Assembly (NCBI GenBank): GCA_900321655.1
Contig: ONWU01000017.1
Location: 1-61,555 of the forward strand
Source of the DNA: an uncultured Bacteroidales bacterium
Lineage (GTDB): Bacteria > Bacteroidota > Bacteroidia > Bacteroidales > UBA932
DNA length: 61,555 bases
Direction: 5' to 3'
The notes under the pieces were generated by a model, which had not been told where the DNA came from, searched no databases, and saw only the letters and a program-made list of their open reading frames with translations. The translations under genes were made by a program, and so were the position numbers. The number at the start of each line of letters is the position of its first letter. Position 1 is the stretch's first letter. This document shows, in pieces, positions 42,963 to 50,847 of the stretch.

Positions 42963-45935
42963 TTAGTTTACAAAGATAATCAAATTATCTTCCAAATACC
43001 AGATATATCCTTCAACTTTTTCGTAACCCATTTTCTTATAAAGGTTTACATAGCGAAGCACCTGGTTGCGGTATTTTTCTTCCCGCTGGCCGAATTTGTA
43101 GTCTATCACCTGTACGCTTCCGTCCGGGAACAGCACCACGCGGTCCGGGCGGAATTCCAGCCCGTCGGCCGAAAGGATGGCGGCTTCGGAGCGCACACGG
43201 ACCTCCTTCGAAAACCAGCCCCTTTCCCTTACATAGGCCAGCCTGCTCTCCAGCAACTTCAGCGTTTCTTCCTTCATGGAGAGCGGAAGGTCTCCGCTCT
43301 GGATGGCGGCCTCAACCGCTCCGGGGAGGTCTTCCTCCAGGGTAACGGCCGAAAGGATCCCGTGCAGCACATTGCCCCGGATGCGGGTAGAAGCCGCAGC
43401 GCCCACCAGGCCATCCTCTCCGAAATAGTCCGCTGCTTCCGGGCTGAAACGGAGGCGGCGGCCGCTGTCGGCCGGATAAGAGACATAATCCAGTTCCATT
43501 TCCTTCACCTGGCTCTCTTCCCGCTTGAGTTTGCGGAAGTCGTAATGTTCTCCCGTGCTGTACTCTATGGAGCCTACATATTCATAGAGGAAATGCGAGA
43601 AGTTCTTGTATGAGATCTTCTGCGGCGGGGTGGCGGCAATTACCTTGAGGCCGTACTGCGCACGCGTCAGCGCCACGTACAGCACGTTGATATTGTCTAT
43701 GGCCTGCAGTTCGGTCTCCTCCCGGTAGCGCCCGGCGAAGAACGAATCGGCCGATTTTCCATCCAGCTGCACCCGGAAAAGCCCTTCGGCCTCCTGCTCC
43801 AGAGAAGAGCCTTCCACCGAAGGCCGGGCCCAGGCGACGGGTGACTTGTACAGCGTGATTTTATCGGCAAACGGGACTATCACAAAGGGAAATTCCAGGC
43901 CCTTGGACTTGTGGATGGTCATGATGCGCACAGAGTCTCCGGCCGAAGGAGAAGAAATCTTGGGGCTGGCCTCCTCCCAGGCCCGCAGGAAGGCATCCAG
44001 CTTGTTGCCCATGGATGAAGTCCATTCCTGGAGGTAATCCATGAAGGACTGGATATAGGGAACCTCCGCCTGGAACTTGTCCGGGTCTGCCTTGCGAAGG
44101 TCTCTCAGGATGGATTCCGCCAGTTCTACCAGGGAGTGATACCGGCCGGGGATGGCCACTTCCAGGGAACGCGCCATGTAGCCGGCCACGTCCGGTTTTC
44201 CTTCCCGGGGAACCGACTGTACCAAAGACAGCTGGGACACCAGCCGCCGCACCGTGACGGACGATTTCACATACAGGGAATCGTCCGACACCACGGGGAT
44301 GCCGGCCTCCAGAAGGGCCTCCGCAATCCGGGCACCGTCTTCATTTCCGCGCACCAGGATGGCCACATCGGCCCACTGCGCTCCCCTGTCCCGAACCTGC
44401 TCCAGGGTGCGGAGAATCTCCTCCATCTGGTTATCCGTAAACGCTACGTCCACCGAGCCGGGAGCCGTTTCCTGGACGTTGACATTCTGCCGGACATCGG
44501 CATACAGCCGGGATATGCGGGTGGTTCCCAGCAGGGTATCCAGGCGGGCGGCCACATCGGTGAAGAAGCCGTTGTTGAACTCCACGATGGCCCGGCAGGT
44601 GCGGTAGTTTCCGTCCAGAACTGTCACCTGAGGCTGGCGGAATTCCTCTTCCAGGCGGGTTCCCAGCAGGTTCCAGTCACTTCCCCGCCAGCGGTATATG
44701 CTCTGTTTGACGTCTCCCACCACCAGCGAATCATTGCCGCTGTCTATGCTGCCGTGCACCAGCGGCCGGAAGTTATCCCACTGGATATCAGAGGTATCCT
44801 GGAACTCATCCAGGAGGAAATCTTCGTAGCGAACGCCCATTTTCTCGTAGATGAAAGGCGTATCGGTTCCGTCGATGATACGGTGCAGGATGGTATTGGA
44901 ATCGTCCAGCGAGAGCACATTCTTCTCCTGCTGAATCTGCGAAAACGCTTCCCGCAGTTCCTTCGCCACGCCCAGACTGTACAGCTGCCCCTTGATAATC
45001 TGCGCGGTCGTGTATTCCTGATAAGCCGGGCCGAAGAGCGCCAGATACGCGTTCAAAGGCCCTTCCAGCACCGGTTGTACGGCCGCAAGCAGCCCGGCCT
45101 TGGATTTGGCGAACCACTGCTCGGGATCTTCGGCCTTTTTCATGAACGCATCCGTGGGCTTGACGGTACCGTCCAGGTTTTTGGTTATGGCACCCAGGAA
45201 GCCCCGGTTGAAGTCCGAGAACTCCACGCCTACGCCCTCCAGAGCCTTCTGCACGGCTTCCACCGCCGTTTTCAGCTTCTCGGGATACGCTTTGATGATC
45301 TTTTCGCAGCAGACACGGAGCCGGTCCATGGCCTCCTTGTCATACTTAATCTCCCCTTCCGGAATCTGGAACAGATCCCTGGCTATGGTTTGGAGGCCGT
45401 CTTCCAGGCCGATGCGGCCCTTTTCCTGCAGGTTCTCCTGTGCACTGCGGGTGAGCCAGTCCAGAAGCGGCGTGTCTTTTTCCGACAGCCCGTCCAGCAC
45501 GCGGTCTACACTCTCGGTGATGAGGGCATCCCGGTCCACCTGTACCTGGTAGGAGGCAAACTGGCCAATCTCCCTTGAGAACGCCCGCAGCGTCTGCTGG
45601 AAAAAACGGTCTATGGTACTGACGGCAAAGGCCGAATAATCGTTCAGAATGCCGGAGAGCTGCTGCGAGGCCTTCTTCTGAAGCGCAGGGACATCCGGCA
45701 GCACGGCCGGGACCAGGTCTGCGACATACGGAGACCCTTCCGGCGCTGTGGCCAGCTTGTAAAGCTCCTTCAGGATACGCCTTTTCATCTCGTCCGTGGC
45801 CTTGTTGGTAAAGGTAACCGCCAGCACATGCCGGTACGCGTCGGGCTGGTCACTCCCCACGATGAGCCGAATGTATTCCTTGGCCAGATTGTATGTTTTG
45901 CCGGACCCGGCCGACGCCTTCAGAATCTTGAGCAT
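42963..45935 (-). CDS. AddA/RecB-like UvrD helicase-nuclease
   Basis: A 990-residue superfamily-1 helicase: Walker A KASAGSGKTYNLAKEY at residue 5, Walker B DEFQDTSDIQW, motif III-IV VGDVKQSIYRWRGSDW, motif V VRIMTIHKSKGLEFPFVI and motif VI NVLYVALTRAQ. The C-terminal PD-(D/E)xK nuclease domain shows VQVIDYKFG. It would resect double-strand breaks, with a second AddB-like subunit not in the window. The start at 45935 lies about 3 nt after the predicted transcription start, making it near-leaderless and head of the addA-DUF4290-ftsK-lolA run. Confidence 0.92.
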   Translation of the reverse strand: MLKILKASAGSGKTYNLAKEYIRLIVGSDQPDAYRHVLAVTFTNKATDEMKRRILKELYKLATAPEGSPYVADLVPAVLPDVPALQKKASQQLSGILNDYSAFAVSTIDRFFQQTLRAFSREIGQFASYQVQVDRDALITESVDRVLDGLSEKDTPLLDWLTRSAQENLQEKGRIGLEDGLQTIARDLFQIPEGEIKYDKEAMDRLRVCCEKIIKAYPEKLKTAVEAVQKALEGVGVEFSDFNRGFLGAITKNLDGTVKPTDAFMKKAEDPEQWFAKSKAGLLAAVQPVLEGPLNAYLALFGPAYQEYTTAQIIKGQLYSLGVAKELREAFSQIQQEKNVLSLDDSNTILHRIIDGTDTPFIYEKMGVRYEDFLLDEFQDTSDIQWDNFRPLVHGSIDSGNDSLVVGDVKQSIYRWRGSDWNLLGTRLEEEFRQPQVTVLDGNYRTCRAIVEFNNGFFTDVAARLDTLLGTTRISRLYADVRQNVNVQETAPGSVDVAFTDNQMEEILRTLEQVRDRGAQWADVAILVRGNEDGARIAEALLEAGIPVVSDDSLYVKSSVTVRRLVSQLSLVQSVPREGKPDVAGYMARSLEVAIPGRYHSLVELAESILRDLRKADPDKFQAEVPYIQSFMDYLQEWTSSMGNKLDAFLRAWEEASPKISSPSAGDSVRIMTIHKSKGLEFPFVIVPFADKITLYKSPVAWARPSVEGSSLEQEAEGLFRVQLDGKSADSFFAGRYREETELQAIDNINVLYVALTRAQYGLKVIAATPPQKISYKNFSHFLYEYVGSIEYSTGEHYDFRKLKREESQVKEMELDYVSYPADSGRRLRFSPEAADYFGEDGLVGAAASTRIRGNVLHGILSAVTLEEDLPGAVEAAIQSGDLPLSMKEETLKLLESRLAYVRERGWFSKEVRVRSEAAILSADGLEFRPDRVVLFPDGSVQVIDYKFGQREEKYRNQVLRYVNLYKKMGYEKVEGYIWYLEDNLIIFVN

Positions 45936-45942
45936 ACGTTTA

Positions 45943-45950
45943 CAAAGATA
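45943..45950 (-). promoter_or_regulatory. -7 promoter box of addA operon
   Basis: TATCTTTG on the minus strand; predicted start near 45938, 3 nt before the ATG. Confidence 0.65.
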
Positions 45951-45985
45951 GTAAAAAAACAGATGCCCACGCACATGATTTTCTG

Positions 45986-46083
45986 GCTGGCACTTAAATC
46001 ATCTTCTACCAATCACTTACATCATCGGACGGGTACTAATCGGCTAGCGTAACTCACAATCAATCAACAGGTTTAATGCCAGC
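45986..46083. repeat. REPIN-like element, copy 1
   Basis: A 98-bp element bounded by GCTGGCA and TGCCAGC, with an inner CGGACGGGTA block and a right half CGGCTAGCGTAACTCACAAT that matches copy 2 (47303-47411). Its right end codes for the last residues (SAGIKPVD) of the LytTR protein. Confidence 0.7.
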
Positions 46084-46767
46084 ACTTACCTTATCCCTAT
46101 ACTTTCTGGATACCGGAAGGCGGATCCCATTCACCAGAACGCTTTCCGGGGATTCCGGAACCAGCATACTGAGGTTCACCAGATAGGAACGGTGAATCCT
46201 GAGAAAGTCTTCTCCCAGCAGGTTCTCCCACTGGCCGATACCGGTTTTGTTACGGTACGCTGCACCCTCCGCCGTTACAATGCGTACCTCGGTATCATTG
46301 GATTCCACATAAGCAATCTGCGCCAGAGGCAGCGAAACACTTTTCCGGTCAGAGAAGAAAGTGACCGTACGGGGCCTGGCCTTGATATGGTTTCCTATCC
46401 ACCTGCCCCAGAAATAGTCTCCCAGAGAGAGAGTGGTAAGAATCATTCCCAAAAAGGCCGGGTTGATGAGCATAGGAGAGATACTCTTTCTGTTTTGGTA
46501 AAACCCTTCCGGGGTTAGTGATGTCCACACCCCGAAATGAAGGATAATCACCAGCAGGATGACAGCAGTCATAACGGCCAGAGACAGATACACCTTGTCC
46601 ATGGGCCGCTGCGCTTTGGGCATCCAGAATTCAAGAGCCAGGGCACAGGGACAGAAAACGAGGCCGATGAGAACGGCCTGGGCCAAAGTATAGTCCAGAC
46701 TGCTAAGGATGGTGGCCAGCAGGCCGATGGCCGCCAGCCAGTATGCTATGCGAAGTACAGCTCTCAT
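46060..46767 (-). CDS. Membrane-anchored LytTR transcription regulator
   Basis: A 235-residue protein with about four N-terminal membrane helices (to residue 125; AAIGLLATILSSLDYTLAQA, LAVMTAVILLVIILHFGVW) and a C-terminal LytTR DNA-binding domain (IAYVESNDTEVRIVT, FLRIHRSYLVNLSML). It has no receiver domain, so it probably senses a membrane signal directly. Its C-terminus runs into a REPIN element. It is transcribed away from the ExbB-like gene, a divergent arrangement suggesting that it controls that gene. The promoter box gives a 3-nt leader. Confidence 0.85.
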   Translation of the reverse strand: MRAVLRIAYWLAAIGLLATILSSLDYTLAQAVLIGLVFCPCALALEFWMPKAQRPMDKVYLSLAVMTAVILLVIILHFGVWTSLTPEGFYQNRKSISPMLINPAFLGMILTTLSLGDYFWGRWIGNHIKARPRTVTFFSDRKSVSLPLAQIAYVESNDTEVRIVTAEGAAYRNKTGIGQWENLLGEDFLRIHRSYLVNLSMLVPESPESVLVNGIRLPVSRKYRDKVSAGIKPVD

Positions 46768-46774
46768 CTGTTCA

Positions 46775-46887
46775 CAAAATTAGGGAAAAAGTATCTCTTG
46801 AGCAAGCACATAGGCCTTGCAGAGGGTTTTGACAGAGCAACGGTGGGTTTTAACTTTGGATAATACTCCCGGATTGGCGTACCTTTG
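46775..46887. promoter_or_regulatory. Divergent promoter region of LytTR and ExbB-like genes
   Basis: TAATTTTG (minus, 46775-46782; start near 46770) and TACCTTTG (plus, 46880-46887; start near 46892). The roughly 90 bp between would be the natural place for LytTR operators; I could not identify a clear direct repeat. Confidence 0.55.
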
Positions 46888-46910
46888 CAGCAAACCAAAC
46901 ACACCCTGTT

Positions 46911-47300
46911 ATGAAAGAGGAAATTTATTACGTTGTGGACTCTCTGGGCGTATCACATCCCGAGACCATCGAAACGGCTCGCGAACCCATCACGAACCTG
47001 TTTGTCGAAGGCGGACTGGCCGGAATGATTGCCATCACCGTTCTGCTCATCTGCTTGTTCCTGGCTGCCTGGAAAGCACCCAAGTGGGTGAAGGAAATCG
47101 GCCTGGGTTCCCTTGTAATCGGCATTTTCTGGTCCATCCGCGGCCTGTCCCAAATGCTGGGTGCTTTCCAACTGTTTGGAGACGTGAGCCCTGTCGTTGT
47201 CTGCGGTGGCTTGAAAGTAACACTGATCTCCACCTCCTACGGGCTAATTGTCTACTTCATTTCGCTCGTCATCCGGATTATCCAGAAACCCCGGATCTGA
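46911..47300 (+). CDS. Small MotA/TolQ/ExbB-like membrane protein
   Basis: A 129-residue protein with three hydrophobic segments: MIAITVLLICLFLAAW, LGSLVIGIFWSIRGLS and ISTSYGLIVYFISLVIRII. The last two with a Gly-Leu-x-x-Thr pattern resemble the pore helices of ExbB/TolQ/MotA proton channels, but the protein is only half the usual length. A role in proton-driven energy transfer is possible, though no ExbD is adjacent. The stop lies 2 bp before REPIN copy 2. Regulation by the divergent LytTR protein is likely. Confidence 0.65.
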   Translation: MKEEIYYVVDSLGVSHPETIETAREPITNLFVEGGLAGMIAITVLLICLFLAAWKAPKWVKEIGLGSLVIGIFWSIRGLSQMLGAFQLFGDVSPVVVCGGLKVTLISTSYGLIVYFISLVIRIIQKPRI

Positions 47301-47302
47301 CC

Positions 47303-47411
47303 GCTGGCAGACAAGTAGCTAATTTTCAAAACTTTACGCCACCGAACGGGTAGTCAATAAGCACCCGTCCGGCGACGTAAATCACAATTAGTCAGACAGT
47401 TATGTGCCAGC
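47303..47411. repeat. REPIN-like element, copy 2, next to the RAYT gene
   Basis: A 109-bp element with ends GCTGGCA and TGCCAGC. An inner imperfect palindrome pairs ACGCCACCGAACGGGT with ACCCGTCCGGCGACGT. The right half matches copy 1 (45986-46083). It stops 1 bp before the RAYT stop codon. Confidence 0.75.
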
Positions 47412-47412
47412 G

Positions 47413-48315
47413 CTACATTCGCAGGAATTTGGCTATCTGTCTATCAGCTGCCGCCGTCCTGGCCTTCAGCAGGTTAAAGGCACGAATTTTCTCCTGGACG
47501 GACCAAAGGAGGCAGTCGTGAATATCGGCCAGCCGGTATTCTCTTAACAGGATGGAGGCCATCTGGCTGTAGACTTTATCATCCCATCCGGTGAACTCCT
47601 CCTTCAGCTCATACTCCGACCCTTTCGTATTATGCATAGCGGAAAGCATTGCGTCCCGACTCTCGAAATAGGCAGAGGCCGCTTCGAAATCTATGTACTT
47701 ATAGGTGACGATGATGAAGTCTGCCAGTTGCTGCTTTTCGACATCATTCAGCGAGCGGGTCATCCGCTGCAGGGCGACATATGTTAAAGGTTTCTCTGCC
47801 GACCGGAACGCCCTCACCTCCTGAATGGCTCGTCGGAGAGGTCTGGAGGCATAGTCCAGCCGCAACTTCTCGGAAAACGGATGCGGATTGTCGGCATAGG
47901 CCAGGAAGGACCAGCGATACTTTTCGGCCTTGCCGGAGAGATGCCGCTCCGGACCGTTGTTTCCGAGATAAATCAGATTGGTACGTATGTCTTTGCTGTG
48001 CACCTTCTGCGCATACCCGAAAGGCTGGAACAGAGGGGCGTTCCAGTGACAGGTGGCGTTATGACTCCTCGCGAAATGGCTGGTATAGTCCTGGATGAAG
48101 TTCCTCAACTGCTTTTCACTCTCTGCGATATAACTGCCGTGCAGATGGTCTGGCATCAGGACCTGCGACAAGACCTTGACGGGATGGCGTCTGGAAGCGA
48201 CACTGATATGCGTATAGCACACCAGGAAATCACTGATACAGTAGAAGATCACTTCCCCGTTCAGCGTTCTCTGGTAGCAATGATTTACAGCGCCGGATAT
48301 GAATTTTCTACCCAT
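47413..48315 (-). CDS. REP-associated tyrosine transposase (RAYT, Y1/HUH family)
   Basis: A 300-residue relative of IS200/IS605 TnpA. The HUH metal site is VLMPDHLHGSYI near residue 60, and the nucleophile Tyr is in FIQDYTSHFARSH at about residue 85. The first 170 residues are the catalytic domain; the remaining 130 are an extension not found in minimal IS200 transposases but common in RAYTs. RAYTs are single-copy genes that move short REP palindromes, and two such elements lie at 45986 and 47303. The ATG at 48315 is chosen; an upstream TTG at 48372 is less likely. Confidence 0.85.
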   Translation of the reverse strand: MGRKFISGAVNHCYQRTLNGEVIFYCISDFLVCYTHISVASRRHPVKVLSQVLMPDHLHGSYIAESEKQLRNFIQDYTSHFARSHNATCHWNAPLFQPFGYAQKVHSKDIRTNLIYLGNNGPERHLSGKAEKYRWSFLAYADNPHPFSEKLRLDYASRPLRRAIQEVRAFRSAEKPLTYVALQRMTRSLNDVEKQQLADFIIVTYKYIDFEAASAYFESRDAMLSAMHNTKGSEYELKEEFTGWDDKVYSQMASILLREYRLADIHDCLLWSVQEKIRAFNLLKARTAAADRQIAKFLRM

Positions 48316-48528
48316 ATTAGTACCCGTTTTGCCGACGGTAAAGATAATGCAGGGCGCACAAAAACGGCTCAATCATTAAAAAAGTAAGTGAAAATTTTGC
48401 TGTTTTTAATGATTCTGCCGTTTACCACCAAAAGAGTACGGGAGAACGACCACGAGGTACGTCAGAATGCCGATGCACAAAAAAATAAATTTTTCTTAAA
48501 TTTTTATTGCAAATCAATAATTATTTAC

Positions 48529-48536
48529 TATATTTG
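48529..48536 (+). promoter_or_regulatory. Promoter of the NfeD-flotillin operon
   Basis: TATATTTG with TTG at 48507-48509, 19 bp apart; predicted start near 48541, leader 19 nt. Confidence 0.72.
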
Positions 48537-48559
48537 CAGAAAACAAACACTGAAACGCT

Positions 48560-49168
48560 ATGATTGCTACCTGGTGGGCTGAACTCAGCCTTGTCATGAA
48601 AATCCTGTGGGGCGTCACCCTTGCGGCTTCGCTCGTGTTCATCATCCAAAGCATCCTCACCTTCGTAGGGGCCGATGTGGATTCGGACTTCGATGTGGAC
48701 GTGGATACTTCTATGGACGGTGCAGATCTTTCCAACATTGACGGAGGGGCCAACCTGTACACCTTCCGTAACTTCGTGAACTTCATCCTGGGCTTCGGCT
48801 GGAGCGCCATTCTCCTGCAGGACAGCGTGCCCAGCGTACCGCTGAGAATCATCCTGTCCGTTGTCATCGGCATAGCCCTGGTGGCCGCCGTGATGTACCT
48901 GTTCAAATGGCTCGCCGGCATGCAGCAGAGCGGCAACATCAACCTGCAGAAATCGGCCGCCGGCTGCGAAGGAAAGGTGTACCTCACCATTCCCGAAGGC
49001 CGGAGCGGAACCGGCAAAGTGCAGATCACCATCAACGGTGCCGTGCGGGAGTACGACGCCCTCACCGAGAGCGAAACGCCGCTTAAGACCGGCACTTCCA
49101 TCCGCGTGGTGGACGCCCTGGATGCCAATACCCTCTTAGTAGAAGAAACCAACACTTATACCGTATAA
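48560..49168 (+). CDS. NfeD/YqiJ-like membrane protein
   Basis: A 202-residue partner of flotillin. One N-terminal and two central membrane segments (ILWGVTLAASLVFIIQSIL; IILSVVIGIALVAAVMYLFKW) flank an Asp-rich loop (DVDSDFDVDVDTSMDGAD) that could bind divalent metal. The C-terminal about 70 residues (AAGCEGKVYLTIPEGRSG) form an OB-fold as in YqiJ/NfeD proteins. It is followed after 5 bp by a flotillin gene, the standard pair for membrane-domain organisation. Confidence 0.82.
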   Translation: MIATWWAELSLVMKILWGVTLAASLVFIIQSILTFVGADVDSDFDVDVDTSMDGADLSNIDGGANLYTFRNFVNFILGFGWSAILLQDSVPSVPLRIILSVVIGIALVAAVMYLFKWLAGMQQSGNINLQKSAAGCEGKVYLTIPEGRSGTGKVQITINGAVREYDALTESETPLKTGTSIRVVDALDANTLLVEETNTYTV

Positions 49169-49173
49169 TTATT

Positions 49174-50553
49174 ATGCCTCAACTGTATCTGATCCTCATC
49201 ATTGTGGCCGTGGTGTTCGTCACCCTGTCGGCCATCCTCAAGCGCTATCGTCGCTGCCCTTCGGACAAGATCCTTGTCATCTACGGTAAAACGGGAAGAA
49301 ACGGAGCCGGCTCCATTTCATCGGCCCGTTGTATCCACGGCGGCGCCGCCTTCATCTGGCCTGTCTTCCAGGACTACGCCTTCCTGGACCTCAAGCCCAT
49401 CTCCATCGAATGCAACCTCACCAACGCCCTGTCCAAGCAGAACATCCGCGTAGACGTTCCCTGCCGCTTCACCGTGGGTATTTCCACCGAGCCGGAGAAC
49501 ATGACCAATGCCGCCGAGCGCCTGCTGGGCCTGAGCGTGGACAGCATCCAGAACATCGCCACCGATATCCTCTTCGGCCAGCTCCGTCTGGTGATCGCCA
49601 CCATGGATATCGAGGAAATCAACGCAGACCGCGACAAGTTCCTGGCCAATGTATCCACCAACGTGGAGGCCGAACTCCGCAAGATCGGCCTCAAGCTCAT
49701 CAACGTGAACGTGACGGATATCCGCGACGAATCCGGCTACATCGAGGCCCTGGGTAAGGAAGCCGCCGCCAAGGCCATCAACGACGCCAAGAAGAGCGTG
49801 GCCGAGCAGAACCGGTACGGTGAAACCGGTAAGGCGATGGCCGACAAGGACACCCGTATCAACGTGGCCGCTGCCGATGCAGATGCCGTGAAGGGTGAGA
49901 ACAGCGCCAAGATCGAGATTGCCAACTCCGATGCTCTCCGCCGTCAGAAGACCGCTGAGGCCGACCGCCTAGCCGTGGCCGCCGAAAAGGTGCAGGCCGC
50001 CAAGGCCCTCGAAGAAGCCTACCAGAGTGAGCGCGACGCCGAACTGGCCCGTGCCGAGAGAGAAGAGGCCACCCAGAAGGCCAACATCGTGGTGGCGGCA
50101 GAAATCGACAAGCAGAAGAAGATCATCGAGGCCGAAGCCGAAGCCGAGCAGATCCGCCGCAAGGCCAAGGGTGAGGCCGACGCCATCTTCGCCAAGATGG
50201 ACGCCCAGGCAAAGGGTATGCTGGAAATCCTCACCAAGCAGGCCGACGGTTTCAAGAACCTGGTGAACGCTGCCGAGGGAGACGCCCAGAAGGCCGTCCT
50301 GATGATGATTGCCGACAAACTGCCCGAACTGGTGAAGACCCAGGTAGAGGCCGTCAAGGGCATCAACATCGACAAGGTCACCGTCTGGGATACCGGTAAC
50401 GGCGAAGGCGGCAAGACCGCTACTTCCAACTTCATTTCCGGTATGATGAAGAGCGTTCCTCCGCTCGATGACCTCTTCAAGATGGCCGGCATGGAGCTCC
50501 CTTCCTACCTCAAGGGCCAGAAGGCCGAGGAGCAGCCCCAGCCCGAAAAGTAA
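49174..50553 (+). CDS. Flotillin-like SPFH protein
   Basis: A 459-residue membrane scaffold. An N-terminal hydrophobic hairpin (LYLILIIVAVVFVTLSAIL) is followed by the SPFH/band-7 domain (residues about 50-200, SKQNIRVDVPCRFTVGIST) and a long Ala/Glu/Lys coiled coil (about 200-380) with AEAEAEQIRRKAKGEADAIF. The C-terminal tail (PSYLKGQKAEEQPQPEK) is hydrophilic. Flotillins assemble at membrane microdomains and influence fluidity and secretion. It is coupled to the NfeD-like protein and followed by an XRE-type regulator 6 bp later. Confidence 0.9.
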   Translation: MPQLYLILIIVAVVFVTLSAILKRYRRCPSDKILVIYGKTGRNGAGSISSARCIHGGAAFIWPVFQDYAFLDLKPISIECNLTNALSKQNIRVDVPCRFTVGISTEPENMTNAAERLLGLSVDSIQNIATDILFGQLRLVIATMDIEEINADRDKFLANVSTNVEAELRKIGLKLINVNVTDIRDESGYIEALGKEAAAKAINDAKKSVAEQNRYGETGKAMADKDTRINVAAADADAVKGENSAKIEIANSDALRRQKTAEADRLAVAAEKVQAAKALEEAYQSERDAELARAEREEATQKANIVVAAEIDKQKKIIEAEAEAEQIRRKAKGEADAIFAKMDAQAKGMLEILTKQADGFKNLVNAAEGDAQKAVLMMIADKLPELVKTQVEAVKGINIDKVTVWDTGNGEGGKTATSNFISGMMKSVPPLDDLFKMAGMELPSYLKGQKAEEQPQPEK

Positions 50554-50559
50554 GCGCCT

Positions 50560-50766
50560 ATGCCGATCATCACCAATATTGATGTAATGCTGGCCCGCCG
50601 GAAAATGTCTTCCGGCGAGCTGGCCGAGAAAGTCGGCATCACCCCCGCCAATCTTTCCATCCTCAAGTGCGGCAAAGCGAAGGCCATCCGCCTAAGTACC
50701 ATGGAAGCCATTTGCAAAGCCCTGGACTGCCAACCGGGAGATATCCTTGAGTATCGGCCCGAATAA
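50560..50766 (+). CDS. Small XRE/Cro-type HTH regulator
   Basis: A 68-residue DNA-binding protein consisting almost entirely of one Cro/C1 helix-turn-helix: MSSGELAEKVGITPANLSIL then IRLSTMEAICKALDCQPGDI. The YozG family of this size often follows membrane-protein genes as autoregulators. It sits 6 bp behind flotillin, so it may control that operon. No toxin is adjacent, which argues against an antitoxin role. Confidence 0.82.
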   Translation: MPIITNIDVMLARRKMSSGELAEKVGITPANLSILKCGKAKAIRLSTMEAICKALDCQPGDILEYRPE

Positions 50767-50782
50767 TCAATGACTTATGATT

Positions 50783-50812
50783 CAAGGGGTGCACCTGGCG
50801 GTGCACCCCTTG
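50783..50812 (+). terminator. Strong hairpin after the XRE gene
   Basis: A perfect 13-bp stem, CAAGGGGTGCACC with GGTGCACCCCTTG, loop TGGC, followed by GTTTG. The T-tract is weak, but the position between the operon end and the next promoter fits a terminator. Confidence 0.75.
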
Positions 50813-50832
50813 GTTTGTATTCCGCTTTTGCG

Positions 50833-50840
50833 TATATTTG
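50833..50840 (+). promoter_or_regulatory. -7 promoter box of the GMP gene
   Basis: TATATTTG; predicted start near 50845, 3 nt before the ATG at 50848. Confidence 0.65.
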
Positions 50841-50847
50841 TGCTGTT

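Noticed and set aside
44136-45578. 480-codon plus-strand ORF inside addA
   Set aside because: Shadow of the helicase gene; no homology or start signal.
48388-48582. 64-codon ORF upstream of the NfeD-like gene
   Set aside because: It covers the promoter box and is Lys/Phe-rich AT sequence.
50560-50766. Antitoxin of a toxin-antitoxin pair
   Set aside because: The XRE protein has no adjacent toxin; it follows flotillin instead.
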